In this document: piece after piece, positions 23,132-31,395 of the stretch
How the letters are laid out: each line of letters begins with the position of its first letter
Position numbering within the stretch: position 1 is the stretch's first letter
Assembly (NCBI RefSeq): GCF_001611795.1
Contig: NZ_CP015098.1
Coordinates: 8,618,001-8,682,000, forward strand
From: Streptomyces qaidamensis
GTDB taxonomy: Bacteria; Actinomycetota; Actinomycetes; Streptomycetales; Streptomycetaceae
Direction: 5' to 3'
Length of the DNA: 64,000 bases
Notes under the pieces: generated by a model
What the model was told of the DNA's origin: nothing
The model's database searches: none
What the model saw: the letters and a program-made list of their open reading frames with translations, nothing else
Program-made: the position numbers and the translations under genes

Positions 23132-24969
23132 GGAGCCGTCCCGTCCCCGGCAGCCGCCGCGGGCCGCATCCGTCCGCTCATGCCGTCATGTCCCTCTCCG
23201 TCCCTGTCCTGGGTGTCCGAAACCGGTGGCACGTCGCTGCCGCCCGGGTCCGCGGGCCCGGCCCCCTCCCCGAACACCGCCCGGTACTCCGCGAGCCGCC
23301 ACAGCTCCTCGTGCCGCCCCACCGCCCGCACCTGCCCCCCGTCCAGCCACGCCACGGCATCGGCGCACGCGGCCGTAGCGCCGCGGTGGGCGACCAGCAG
23401 CCGGGTGGTGCCCGGGCCGTCGCCGAACAGGGCGTCGGTGATGTGCCGTTCGGTCACCGTGTCGAGGCTGGAGAGGGCGTCGTCGAGGATCAGCAGGCGG
23501 CCGCCGTGCGCGAACGCCCGGGCGAGGCCCAGCCGTTGGGACTCGCCGCCGGAGCGCGGGGCGTCGGCGACGGCCGTGTCGTAGCCGTTCGGGAGGCGGC
23601 GGACGAAGTCGTGCGCGAGGGCCGTGCGGGCCGCCTCGCGGATCCGGCCGGGGGAGGGGGAGGGCAGACCGAGGCCGATCGCCTGCCCGACGGTGCCGCC
23701 GAGGAGGGCGGGACGGGCGAAGGCGTAGCCGACGGCGCCGCGCAGGTCGTCGCGGCGCAGCTCGCGCAGCGGCACACCGTCGAGGAGCACCTCGCCCGCG
23801 TCCGGGTCGGCCAGTCGTCCGGCCAGGGCGGCCAGCAGCGACTTGCCCGCCCCGGACCGGCCGACCACGGCCAGGGTCGTGCCGCCCGGGATGTCGAGGT
23901 CCACTCCGTCGAGCACGGTGCGTCCGCCGCGCCGGGCCGTCACCCCGCGCAGCTCCAGCCGCCCGGGGCCGTCGGGCAGCCGGCGGGCGCCGAACGCGGT
24001 GGCGGGCTCGGCCTCGATCTCGCCGAGGCGCCGGGCCGCGGCCCGGGCCCGCGCCAGTCCCGCGAGCCGGCCGACCAGGACACCGACGCCCGTGGCGAGC
24101 ATCGCGTACCGGGAGGCCGCGAGCACCTCGCCCACCGAGAGCCGGCCCCGGGTGAGCAGTACTCCGGCCACGGCGACGACCGCGAGTTGCAGCAGCGGCG
24201 CCACGGCGACCGCCCGGGCCGCGGCCCGCCCCTGCACCCGCCACATGCGGTGCCCGGCCCGGGACAGACCGGGCAGCGGCCGCAGCACCCGGGCCGTCTC
24301 CCGGCCCTCCGTGCCGGCCGCGCGGACGGTGCGGACGCCCTCGACGGCCTCCGCCAGCGCGGCCGCGATCCGGCCCTGGGCCCGCTGGTAGCGCGAGGCG
24401 CTCTCGGAGGTGTCCCGGGAGACGGCGCGCAGGAGAAGGACGAGCACGGGCGCTCCGGCGAGGAACACGGCCGCGAGCCACCAGTCGATCAGACCCAGCG
24501 CCACCACCCCGCCGACGGGACCGGCGAGCGCGGCGACCAGCGCCGCACGGGCCGCCGGAGTGGTCCCCGCCTCGGCGGCGTTGCCGACCAGCCGCGCGAC
24601 GAGGTCACCGGAGCCGAAGCGGTCCGCGGCGCGCGGGCCGACGCCGAGCACGTGCCCGGTCAGCCGGCGGCGCAGCCACGCGGTGGTGCGGGCGTCCACG
24701 GTGCCGGTGAGGACGGTCTGGACCGCGTCGAGCAGACCGAGCAGGAGGACGAGGCCGGCGCAGCAGAGCACCCAGCGGGTCGCCGGAGCGTGCGCCAGCA
24801 GAAGATCGAGGGCCCGGCCCAGCGCGGCCGGGAGCAGCAGTCCGGCACCCGTCGCGGCGATGCTCACCAGGCACAGCGCCGCGCAGCGGGACCCGCTGTA
24901 CCGGGTGGCCGCGCGCAGCAGCGTGCGAGCGTGTCCGGCCGCCGGGTCGTCGTCGCCGCGCGAGGTCAT
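23128..24969 (-). CDS. ramA: RamA/AmfB-type ABC exporter
   Basis: This 613-residue half-transporter has six membrane helices in the first 320 residues. Its C-terminal ATPase has Walker A GRSGAGKS and H-loop LLVAHRGATA. Two motifs are off-consensus: the signature reads RSGGESQ where LSGGQ is usual, and Walker B ends LILDDALSSLD, so Asp replaces the catalytic Glu. This suggests one degenerate ATP site in a RamA-RamB heterodimer, as in many heterodimeric exporters. The C-terminal 35 residues are a disordered Gly/Asp/Pro tail. The gene starts 83 bases after ramS, beyond a strong hairpin, and its stop overlaps the ramB start (ATGA). Confidence 0.9.
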   Translation of the reverse strand: MTSRGDDDPAAGHARTLLRAATRYSGSRCAALCLVSIAATGAGLLLPAALGRALDLLLAHAPATRWVLCCAGLVLLLGLLDAVQTVLTGTVDARTTAWLRRRLTGHVLGVGPRAADRFGSGDLVARLVGNAAEAGTTPAARAALVAALAGPVGGVVALGLIDWWLAAVFLAGAPVLVLLLRAVSRDTSESASRYQRAQGRIAAALAEAVEGVRTVRAAGTEGRETARVLRPLPGLSRAGHRMWRVQGRAAARAVAVAPLLQLAVVAVAGVLLTRGRLSVGEVLAASRYAMLATGVGVLVGRLAGLARARAAARRLGEIEAEPATAFGARRLPDGPGRLELRGVTARRGGRTVLDGVDLDIPGGTTLAVVGRSGAGKSLLAALAGRLADPDAGEVLLDGVPLRELRRDDLRGAVGYAFARPALLGGTVGQAIGLGLPSPSPGRIREAARTALAHDFVRRLPNGYDTAVADAPRSGGESQRLGLARAFAHGGRLLILDDALSSLDTVTERHITDALFGDGPGTTRLLVAHRGATAACADAVAWLDGGQVRAVGRHEELWRLAEYRAVFGEGAGPADPGGSDVPPVSDTQDRDGEGHDGMSGRMRPAAAAGDGTAP

Positions 24970-24997
24970 ACGGGCCTTTCCTGGGACGGGAAGGACC

Positions 24998-25034
24998 CCG
25001 GGCGGCCCCTCCCCGAAGGGAGGGAGCCGCCCGG
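24998..25034 (-). terminator. 16-bp-stem attenuator hairpin between ramS and ramA
   Basis: Positions 24998-25013 pair with 25018-25034 (one bulged A at 25025, loop CGAA). It lies 18 bases past the ramS stop and before the ramA ribosome site. No T tract follows, so partial termination or 3'-end protection of the ramS mRNA is more likely than complete termination. Confidence 0.8.
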
Positions 25035-25051
25035 AGCGAGCAGACCGTCGG

Positions 25052-25168
25052 TCAGAGACAGAGCAGAACGCTCGCGGCGCTGATGCAGGAGAGCAGGCTC
25101 ACCGTGCTGTTGCCGCCGCCGTCCGTGCGCTCTTCGGTCTCGATGGTCTGCAGGTCGAGAAGTGCCAT
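25052..25168 (-). CDS. ramS: RamS/AmfS-type class III lanthipeptide precursor
   Basis: This 38-residue precursor begins MALLDLQTIE, the conserved leader box bound by RamC-type synthetases. After a Gly-rich hinge (TDGGGN), the core carries two consecutive S-x-x-S-x-x-x-C motifs: Ser21, Ser24, Cys28 and Ser30, Ser33, Cys37. These are the sites where class III enzymes form lanthionine or labionin rings. The peptide ends CL, with no Gly-Gly and no protease site. GGAAGGA lies at good spacing before the ATG. It sits between ramC and ramA, the standard place. The product should be a SapB-like hydrophobic morphogenetic peptide or a related labionin peptide; which ring type forms cannot be read from sequence. 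Confidence 0.95.
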   Translation of the reverse strand: MALLDLQTIETEERTDGGGNSTVSLLSCISAASVLLCL

Positions 25169-25252
25169 GGTGTGTCCTTCCATTGGGTGTCCGTCCGTGG
25201 TCATCCGTGGGGACGGGGTTGGGTCACGACTCCGCGGGATCGCGCAGCCGCG

Positions 25253-27847
25253 TCAGTGGGGCCGCCTGTTCGGCGGCGGGAGGAACGGCAGGTGGGCTTC
25301 GGTCGCCGGGTCGAGGGCCGCGCCGAGCGCCAGCAGGCACCCTGCCGTTCCGGTGGCGAGGTCCATGGAGAGCCGCATCATCTGGTGGCCGGGGAAGGCC
25401 AGCTGGCCCTGGTAGGCCATCGCGAACCAGCCGAGCCCGGCGATCTGCGCGGCCAGCCGGTCCTCGGTCGCGCCCGGCGTGGTCGTCCGGCTGAGGTGCA
25501 GGATCATTCCGGCGCGGCCCTGGAAGAGCCCGGGCTGCGCGTAGAAGCGTGAGGTGGCCGCGGTGAGCACGCCGGAGCGGGCCGGCGCGAACTCCCCGGC
25601 GAGACCGGGGGAGTGGGCGACGAGGTCGTCGAGGACCATGCCGAGGCCCGCGCTGCCGTCGCCGAGATAGGGCAGGGTCCGCCAGCCTTCGTCGACCTCC
25701 AGCGACCCGTTCTCGCGGGTCACGCAGGACGCCAGGTCCCGGCGCAGGGCCACGGCCGCCGCCTCCAGCCAGGCCTCCTCACCGGTCCACTCGTACTGCC
25801 GCAGCATGAGCAGGGCGGGGCCGCTCGCGCCGCGCAGCAGTCCCGCGCGCGGCCGCGACGAGGCCGGGACCGGCTCGGTGAGCCGCTGGACGAGGATCCG
25901 CGCGGCCTCGTGGGCCCGCTCGCCCAGCTCCGCCTCGCCGGTCGTACGGGCCAGCTGCCCGAGGACGAGGCCCAGCCCGGCCAGTCCGCCGTGCAGGTCG
26001 GAGGAGAGGTTCTGCCACCGCTCGGCGAGGATGCCATCGACCAGGTCCAGCGCCCGCTGCCGGTGCCCGAGCCGGTCGAGGACCAGGGCGACACCCGCGA
26101 GCCCGTCGTACAGGCCGAGCGGTGTACCGACCGGGGCCGGTGCCGTCCGGTCCAGCAGCCAGCGCTCGCCCTCCTCGTACCGTTCGGCGCCGGCCGCGTC
26201 CAGCGCGAACAGCACGCCCGCGGCGCCGTGCGCGATCCCGAGCCCGCCGCCGTCCGAGAACTGCGCGACGTCGCCGGGGAAGAGCCGGTCGGCGCGCTCC
26301 GGGGTGGCCGAGGCGAGGATGGCCTTGACCATCGAGTCGCGGCTGTACGGCCAGTCGCCCGGGTTCACCGGCGAGGAGGGAGCGGCCACCGTACGGCCGG
26401 ACACCTCCCGGGTGATCTCCGTGACCGCTTCGTCGAGGAACTCCCGCGGTACGTCCGGGAACTGCTCCGCGATCACCTCCGCCAGGTGCGCCGCCTTGCC
26501 GCGATCGACCACGAACAACGTGGTCACGGGCAGGAACAGGGCCAGCCGCAGACAGGCCAGCGCATAGCGGTCGATGTCGGCGCCCCGGCGGTCCGACGGC
26601 GCGAAGAACCCGGGGTGGGCGACGACCTGGCGGCCGTTCTCCGCGACGGGGGCCGCGGCCTCGAAGTCGAGGAGGAACACCGTCTCCTCGTCCGGGGCGA
26701 CCATGATGTTGAAGACGTGCAGGTCGTTGAAGACGATGCCCCGGGCGTGCACCGCCGCCACGGCCTCCTCCACCCTGCGGTGGACGCGCAGCGCCCAGGC
26801 CGTGTAGGAGGCGACGGCCTGCGCGTCGGGGTCCTGGGTGAGCAGCGGATGCCGCTCGGCGAAGAAGGAGTTGAGCGGACGGCCCGGAAGGAAGTCCATC
26901 ACCAGGAAGCGATGCCCGCCGAGCTCGAACCAGTCGCGCACCTCCGGGACCACGCCGGTGCCCGCGACCTGCTCCAGCGCCCGCTTCTCCCGCTCCAGCC
27001 GGGCGATCGCGTCGGCGCCGTCCGAGGCGAGACCCGCGTGCGGCCGGCCCTCCTTGAGGACGACCTTGCGCCCGTCCCGGGTGTCGGTGCCCGCGTACAC
27101 ACCGCCGCCGTTGGAGAAGTGCAGCGCCTTCTCGATGCGGTACGGCAGGTCGCCGGTCGTCGTGTTGTTCCGCGCGTCGAGGTGCGGCTGGAGGAACGCC
27201 GGGAGCGTCACCCACTCGGGCACCTGGAAGGACGGCGACCGCCGGTCCGGCACCAGCCGCCCCTCGCCGTCCCGCACCGCCGGCACCAGCGAGCCCCGCT
27301 CGTCCACGACGAACGCCCGGGCGAAGGCGCCGTAGCGTACGTACAGCGGGCCCTCGCCCCAGCGCAGGTCGGTGAGGATGTACGGCCCCTCGAACCCCTC
27401 CAGCAGCGCTCCCAGCTCGCGCAGCACCTGGTGGAGCTGCTCCTCGTCGGCCGGGTAGACGGTGACGAACTTGCCGCTGCCGTCGCGCGGGGCGTACTTG
27501 GTGTTGCGCAGGTGGAGCAGGTGCGGGCCCGGCACGAACTTGAAGGGGACGCGCCGCTCGACGCAGTAGTCCCACACGATCCGGGCGATGTCCTCCGCGT
27601 TCGCCCGGGTCGCCGAAGCGTGGATCTTCCACCCCTGGGCCGGGCCCTGCAGCGGTTCGCCGTCCGGGCCGAGCGGTGTCATGGTCTGCCAGTCGCCGAT
27701 CCGGGCCGACTCCCAGCCCTCGGGGAGCGGCCGGCGGGCCGTCTCGTAGAGGTGGGGGGCTGTCCCCTGCCCGCCCTGCGCCAGCCGGTCCGGCGTCTCG
27801 TAGAAATGCCGGTCGGCCAGCGCGTACACCTCGTACCGCTTGTCCAT
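25253..27847 (-). CDS. ramC: RamC/AmfT-type class III lanthionine synthetase (LanKC)
   Basis: This is an 864-residue trifunctional enzyme that phosphorylates, eliminates and cyclises Ser/Thr/Cys in RamS. The order is an N-terminal lyase-like domain (about 1-220), a Ser/Thr kinase domain (about 240-500) with the ATP Lys in VVLKEGRPHAG, the catalytic loop VFNDLHVFNIMV and the metal-binding LLDFEAA, and a LanC-like cyclase domain with GIAHGAAGV, GLYDGLAGVAL and DLHGGLAGLGL repeats. The cyclase lacks the zinc-binding Cys/Cys-His set (LGDGSAGLG where WCHG would be), as expected for class III enzymes. The start at ATG 27845-27847 has GGGGG upstream. It heads the leftward ramC-S-A-B operon. Confidence 0.94.
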   Translation of the reverse strand: MDKRYEVYALADRHFYETPDRLAQGGQGTAPHLYETARRPLPEGWESARIGDWQTMTPLGPDGEPLQGPAQGWKIHASATRANAEDIARIVWDYCVERRVPFKFVPGPHLLHLRNTKYAPRDGSGKFVTVYPADEEQLHQVLRELGALLEGFEGPYILTDLRWGEGPLYVRYGAFARAFVVDERGSLVPAVRDGEGRLVPDRRSPSFQVPEWVTLPAFLQPHLDARNNTTTGDLPYRIEKALHFSNGGGVYAGTDTRDGRKVVLKEGRPHAGLASDGADAIARLEREKRALEQVAGTGVVPEVRDWFELGGHRFLVMDFLPGRPLNSFFAERHPLLTQDPDAQAVASYTAWALRVHRRVEEAVAAVHARGIVFNDLHVFNIMVAPDEETVFLLDFEAAAPVAENGRQVVAHPGFFAPSDRRGADIDRYALACLRLALFLPVTTLFVVDRGKAAHLAEVIAEQFPDVPREFLDEAVTEITREVSGRTVAAPSSPVNPGDWPYSRDSMVKAILASATPERADRLFPGDVAQFSDGGGLGIAHGAAGVLFALDAAGAERYEEGERWLLDRTAPAPVGTPLGLYDGLAGVALVLDRLGHRQRALDLVDGILAERWQNLSSDLHGGLAGLGLVLGQLARTTGEAELGERAHEAARILVQRLTEPVPASSRPRAGLLRGASGPALLMLRQYEWTGEEAWLEAAAVALRRDLASCVTRENGSLEVDEGWRTLPYLGDGSAGLGMVLDDLVAHSPGLAGEFAPARSGVLTAATSRFYAQPGLFQGRAGMILHLSRTTTPGATEDRLAAQIAGLGWFAMAYQGQLAFPGHQMMRLSMDLATGTAGCLLALGAALDPATEAHLPFLPPPNRRPH

Positions 27848-27931
27848 GCGTCCCCCTCCGTGACGAGCACCGAGCTTTCCAGCCACCAGCCGGGCACGGA
27901 CAGTCACACCTGTCACGAGAACACCGTGCGG

Positions 27932-27943
27932 AACGCATGCGTT
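27932..27943. promoter_or_regulatory. 12-bp perfect palindrome AACGCATGCGTT in the ramC upstream region
   Basis: It lies 85-96 bases upstream of the ramC start, in the divergent region shared with the PP2C gene at 28034. It is a candidate site for RamR or another developmental regulator. Binding is not shown. Confidence 0.4.
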
Positions 27944-28033
27944 AAGACATGTTCGGATTCTTTCGAGTGCCCGCGTCATCGCTGGCCCACGGAACGCCCA
28001 CAGGGGCTGCGCAGGTGTCCCGATAGCGCTGTA

Positions 28034-30481
28034 ATGGCCAACGTGGTCAGTCAGGGCGCCCAGGAGCGCGGAACGCGAACGACGCGTGCCGAAAGTGCCC
28101 TCAAGGCGATCGCGGTCGATCAGGAGTCACCCGAACGACTGCGCCGCGTCCTCGAACAGGCACTCGTCTTCGCCGGTGCTGCCTTCGCCGGCGTCTATGC
28201 GCCCGCCCAGGACGGCGAGCTGCTGTGCCTGATGGAGTCGGCCGGGGTCCCGAGGACGCTGTACGGGCTGCGCGACAGCTACCCGCGCGCCGGGCGGTCC
28301 CCGGTCGCCGCGGCTTACCGCGGCGGACGGCCGGTGTCGCTGGGTCCGGCGGAACTGGCCGCGGACGCCCAGGCGCGGCGCGTTCCCTACGGCGACTTCT
28401 TCCTGACGGCCTTGCCCGTGCAAGGGGACGGCGGCTGCCTGCTGGCCGTGAGCGAACGCCCCGGCGGCTTCACCGCCGACGACCTCAGGTGCCTGGAGCT
28501 CGTCTCCGAAGCGGTTGCCTTCACCGCCCCGGCCGCGCCCGCCGAGGCCGGTGAGCTACCGCCGAGCGCCTTCAGCCTCGCCATGGACACCGGCCGCGTC
28601 CGGGTCGGCGACGACCTGCTGGACCTGTTCGGCCTGGACCCGGTGGAGTTCGACGGCCGGGTCGAGACGCTGCTCAGTCTGACCGTCCCCGAGGACCTGC
28701 CGTCCCTGATGTCCGTCGTGGAGGCGGACCACATGTCCATCGGCGACCGTGAGCTGGAGTTCCGGGTGCTCCAGCCCACCGGGCCGCCGAAGTGGCTCCG
28801 GCTGCGCGGGCGCCTCCTGCCCGGCGGCGAGGGCCGCCCGGCGCGGCTCGTGGGCACGGTCGTCGACGTCTCCACGCTGCGCTCCGACGTCACCGACGTG
28901 GCCCGCGTCCAGCGCCTGGCCGCCGCGCTGGCCACCGCCGTGACCGTCCGCGACGTCGGCAAGGCCGTGGTCGCCGCGCTGCGCCGACCGCTCGGGGCCG
29001 ACCGGATCGCACTCGCCGAGCTGGAGAGCGAGCGGCTCGTCGTCACCGTCCTCGACCCGCCCGAACCCGAGGCCTGGCCCGAGCTGTGGCGGTCGGAGTG
29101 GCGCACCGAGTGGCCCGACGCCCCTGTGCGCGCCATGCCCACCCTCGCCGCCGCGCTGCGCGAGGGCCGGGCCCGCATCTGGCCCGCCGGCAGCCCCCTG
29201 GAACGCGCCCTGGCCGAGGTCGGCCCCGGCGGTCTCGCCGTCCTGCCGCTGCCCGCCGGCAACCGCATGGCCGGCGCCTGCCTGATCGGCTGGGACACCC
29301 CGCACGACTTCGGCACCGACGAACGTGCGCTGCTCACCGCCTGTGCCGGTCTCGCCGGGCAGGCCCTGATGCGGGCCCGGGCCTTCGACGCCGAGCACGA
29401 ACTCGTCGGCATGCTCCAGCGCCAGCTGCTGCCGCGCAGCCTGCCCCGGCTGCCCGGTGCGGTGGCCGTGGCCCGCTACCTGCCGAGCACGGCCGGGCTC
29501 GAACTCGGCGGCGACTGGTACGACGTCATCCCGCTCCCCGACAACCACGTCGCCCTCGTCATCGGCGACGTCCAGGGCCACAGCGCCGGCGCCGCCACCC
29601 TCATGGGCCAGATGCGCACCGCGCTGCGCGCCTACGCCGTCGAAGGGCACCCGCCTGACGTGGTGGTCGCGCACGCCAACCGGCTCCTCGTGGACATGGA
29701 GAGCGACCTCTTCGCGACCTGTTGCTACGTAGACGTCGACCTGGAGGAGGGCGCCGCCTGGTGTGTGCGCGCCGGGCACCTGCCCCCGGTACTGCGCTTC
29801 CCGGACGGCCGGACCGAGATCGCGGAAGCCGAGGGCGGGCCGCCGCTCGGGGTGGTCACCCGGGCCGACTTCCCCATGAGCCCGCTCCGGCTGCCGCCCG
29901 GCACCATGATCGCCCTCGTCACCGACGGGCTCGTCGAGACCCCCGGCTCCGACATCGACGAAGGCATGGATCACCTCGCCGAACAGCTGGCCGGCGCCGC
30001 CCCCACCGACCTCGGGCTCGTCGCCGACGCCCTGCTGGGCAACGCCCCGCGCAGCGACGATGTCGCCCTGCTCCTGATGCGCTACGACGGCATGGACCTG
30101 CGCCCGCTCCGGGAGAGCTGGACGGTCTGGCGGGTGCCGCAGGCCGTCGGGCACGCCCGCCGCTTCGCCCGGCGCACCCTGCGCTCCTGGGGCGTCACCG
30201 CCGAGTACGACGCCGTTCTCCTCGTCGTCTCCGAACTCGTCACCAACGCCCTCGTCCACACCGACGGCAAGGTCCGCATGGACCTGACCCTCGTGAACAA
30301 CCGGCTGCGCGTCGCCATCGCCGACGCCTCCCCCCGCTCGCCGGTCAGACCGACCAGCATCGGCTGGGAGGCCACCGGCGGCCGGGGCATCCTCCTCGTC
30401 GAGGCCCTCTCCGCCACCTGGGGCACCCTGCCGGTCAGCGGTGGCAAGCAGGTGTGGGCGGAGCTGGTGCTCGGCCGCTGA
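28034..30481 (+). CDS. GAF-PAS-GAF-PP2C phosphatase fused to an anti-sigma-type kinase domain
   Basis: This 815-residue protein has an apparent GAF domain (about 30-160), a PAS fold (about 175-290), a second GAF (about 300-450) and a SpoIIE/PP2C phosphatase (about 470-680: GGDWYDVI, VIGDVQGHS, RSDDVALLLM). A C-terminal histidine-kinase-like ATPase has the N-box ELVTNALVHT and G-box GGRGILLV, as in RsbW-type anti-sigma kinases. Phosphatase and kinase in one chain would let it set the phosphorylation of a STAS anti-anti-sigma partner both ways. The start at ATG 28034 lacks a strong ribosome site. It is divergent from ramC. Confidence 0.9.
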   Translation: MANVVSQGAQERGTRTTRAESALKAIAVDQESPERLRRVLEQALVFAGAAFAGVYAPAQDGELLCLMESAGVPRTLYGLRDSYPRAGRSPVAAAYRGGRPVSLGPAELAADAQARRVPYGDFFLTALPVQGDGGCLLAVSERPGGFTADDLRCLELVSEAVAFTAPAAPAEAGELPPSAFSLAMDTGRVRVGDDLLDLFGLDPVEFDGRVETLLSLTVPEDLPSLMSVVEADHMSIGDRELEFRVLQPTGPPKWLRLRGRLLPGGEGRPARLVGTVVDVSTLRSDVTDVARVQRLAAALATAVTVRDVGKAVVAALRRPLGADRIALAELESERLVVTVLDPPEPEAWPELWRSEWRTEWPDAPVRAMPTLAAALREGRARIWPAGSPLERALAEVGPGGLAVLPLPAGNRMAGACLIGWDTPHDFGTDERALLTACAGLAGQALMRARAFDAEHELVGMLQRQLLPRSLPRLPGAVAVARYLPSTAGLELGGDWYDVIPLPDNHVALVIGDVQGHSAGAATLMGQMRTALRAYAVEGHPPDVVVAHANRLLVDMESDLFATCCYVDVDLEEGAAWCVRAGHLPPVLRFPDGRTEIAEAEGGPPLGVVTRADFPMSPLRLPPGTMIALVTDGLVETPGSDIDEGMDHLAEQLAGAAPTDLGLVADALLGNAPRSDDVALLLMRYDGMDLRPLRESWTVWRVPQAVGHARRFARRTLRSWGVTAEYDAVLLVVSELVTNALVHTDGKVRMDLTLVNNRLRVAIADASPRSPVRPTSIGWEATGGRGILLVEALSATWGTLPVSGGKQVWAELVLGR

Positions 30482-30490
30482 GCGGCAACA

Positions 30491-30530
30491 CCGGTCCGGG
30501 CCTGGGAGCCCCGCCGGCGGGCCGGACCGG
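30491..30530. terminator. hairpin between convergent phosphatase and DJ-1 genes
   Basis: CCGGTCCGG (30491-30499) pairs with CCGGACCGG (30522-30530), with further pairing possible inside the GC-rich loop. It lies 10 bases past one stop codon and 12 before the other. Confidence 0.7.
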
Positions 30531-30542
30531 CCGCGCGCCCGC

Positions 30543-31238
30543 TCAGCCCAGCCGCTTCAGCAGTTCCTCCGCCAGCGGGGCCGACGACGCGGGATTCTGG
30601 CCCGTGACCAGGTTGCGGTCGGTGACCACGTGCGGGGCCCACGGCTCGCCGGTCCGCACGATCACCCCGGCCTCGGTGAGACGGTCCTGGAGCAGCCACT
30701 TCGCGCGGTCGGCGAGACCGCCCTGGACCTCCTCGTCGTTGGTGAACGCCGCGACCTCGTAACCGGCGAAGACGTTCCCGCCGTCGGCCCCCACGGCGGC
30801 CAGCAGCGCGGCAGGCCCGTGGCACACGACACCGAGCGGCCTGCCCGACTCCAGGGCCCGGGCGAGCAGCCGGCCGGAATCGGCGTTCACGGCGAGGTCC
30901 TCCATCGGGCCGTGGCCGCCGGGGTAGAAGACGGCCGCGTAGTCGTCCAGCCGGACGTCCTCCAGCCGGACGGGACGCCGCAGTTCGGCGAAGGACTCCA
31001 GCGCCTTCGCGATCCGGTCGGCGTTCTCCTGGCCGCCGTTCACCTCGGGGGCCAGGGAGGCCGGGTCGACGGTGGGCTCGACACCGCCGGGCGTGGCCAC
31101 GACGACCTCGTGGCCGGCGGCCCGGAACGCCTCGTACGGGGCGACGGCCTCCTCGGCCCAGAAGCCGGTGGGGTGCTCGGTGCCGTCGGCCAGGGTCCAG
31201 GTGTCGGCGCCGGTGACGACGAAGAGGATCTTCGACAT
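30543..31238 (-). CDS. DJ-1/PfpI-family protein (Hsp31-like)
   Basis: This 231-residue protein has the class I glutamine-amidotransferase-like fold. The nucleophile elbow is GVVCHGPAALL with the reactive Cys, and AAVFYPGGHGPMEDL supplies the conserved Gly-rich strand and Glu/His region. The length and the NADSGRLLARALESGRPLG block match the Hsp31/YDR533C-like branch, whose members act as glyoxalase III or protein-repair enzymes. It is divergent from a LysR gene, so regulation by that protein is plausible. Confidence 0.85.
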   Translation of the reverse strand: MSKILFVVTGADTWTLADGTEHPTGFWAEEAVAPYEAFRAAGHEVVVATPGGVEPTVDPASLAPEVNGGQENADRIAKALESFAELRRPVRLEDVRLDDYAAVFYPGGHGPMEDLAVNADSGRLLARALESGRPLGVVCHGPAALLAAVGADGGNVFAGYEVAAFTNDEEVQGGLADRAKWLLQDRLTEAGVIVRTGEPWAPHVVTDRNLVTGQNPASSAPLAEELLKRLG

Positions 31239-31329
31239 GGTGGGGGCATCTCCGTGGGACGGGCCGCGATGGGACAACGCGGCGATGACTCGTACGAGAA
31301 CGACCGTAGGCGCCTTTACCCCGGGTTTT

Positions 31330-31374
31330 CCAATGGCAGGGTCAATGGCAGTCATAGGGATTCCAATGGCAGGG
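31330..31374. promoter_or_regulatory. three direct CAATGGCA repeats in the DJ-1/LysR divergent promoter
   Basis: CCAATGGCAGGG occurs at 31330-31341 and again at 31363-31374, and CAATGGCA at 31343-31350. The copies lie just upstream of the LysR start and are candidate binding sites for that regulator. Confidence 0.5.
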
Positions 31375-31395
31375 CGGGCGGTAGGGTCGGTGCGT

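Noticed and set aside
25613..28033. Very long open frame on the plus strand upstream of the PP2C gene
   Set aside because: It is the antisense shadow of ramC; codon usage and content (His/Arg/Val-rich) are not protein-like, and the real start is at 28034.
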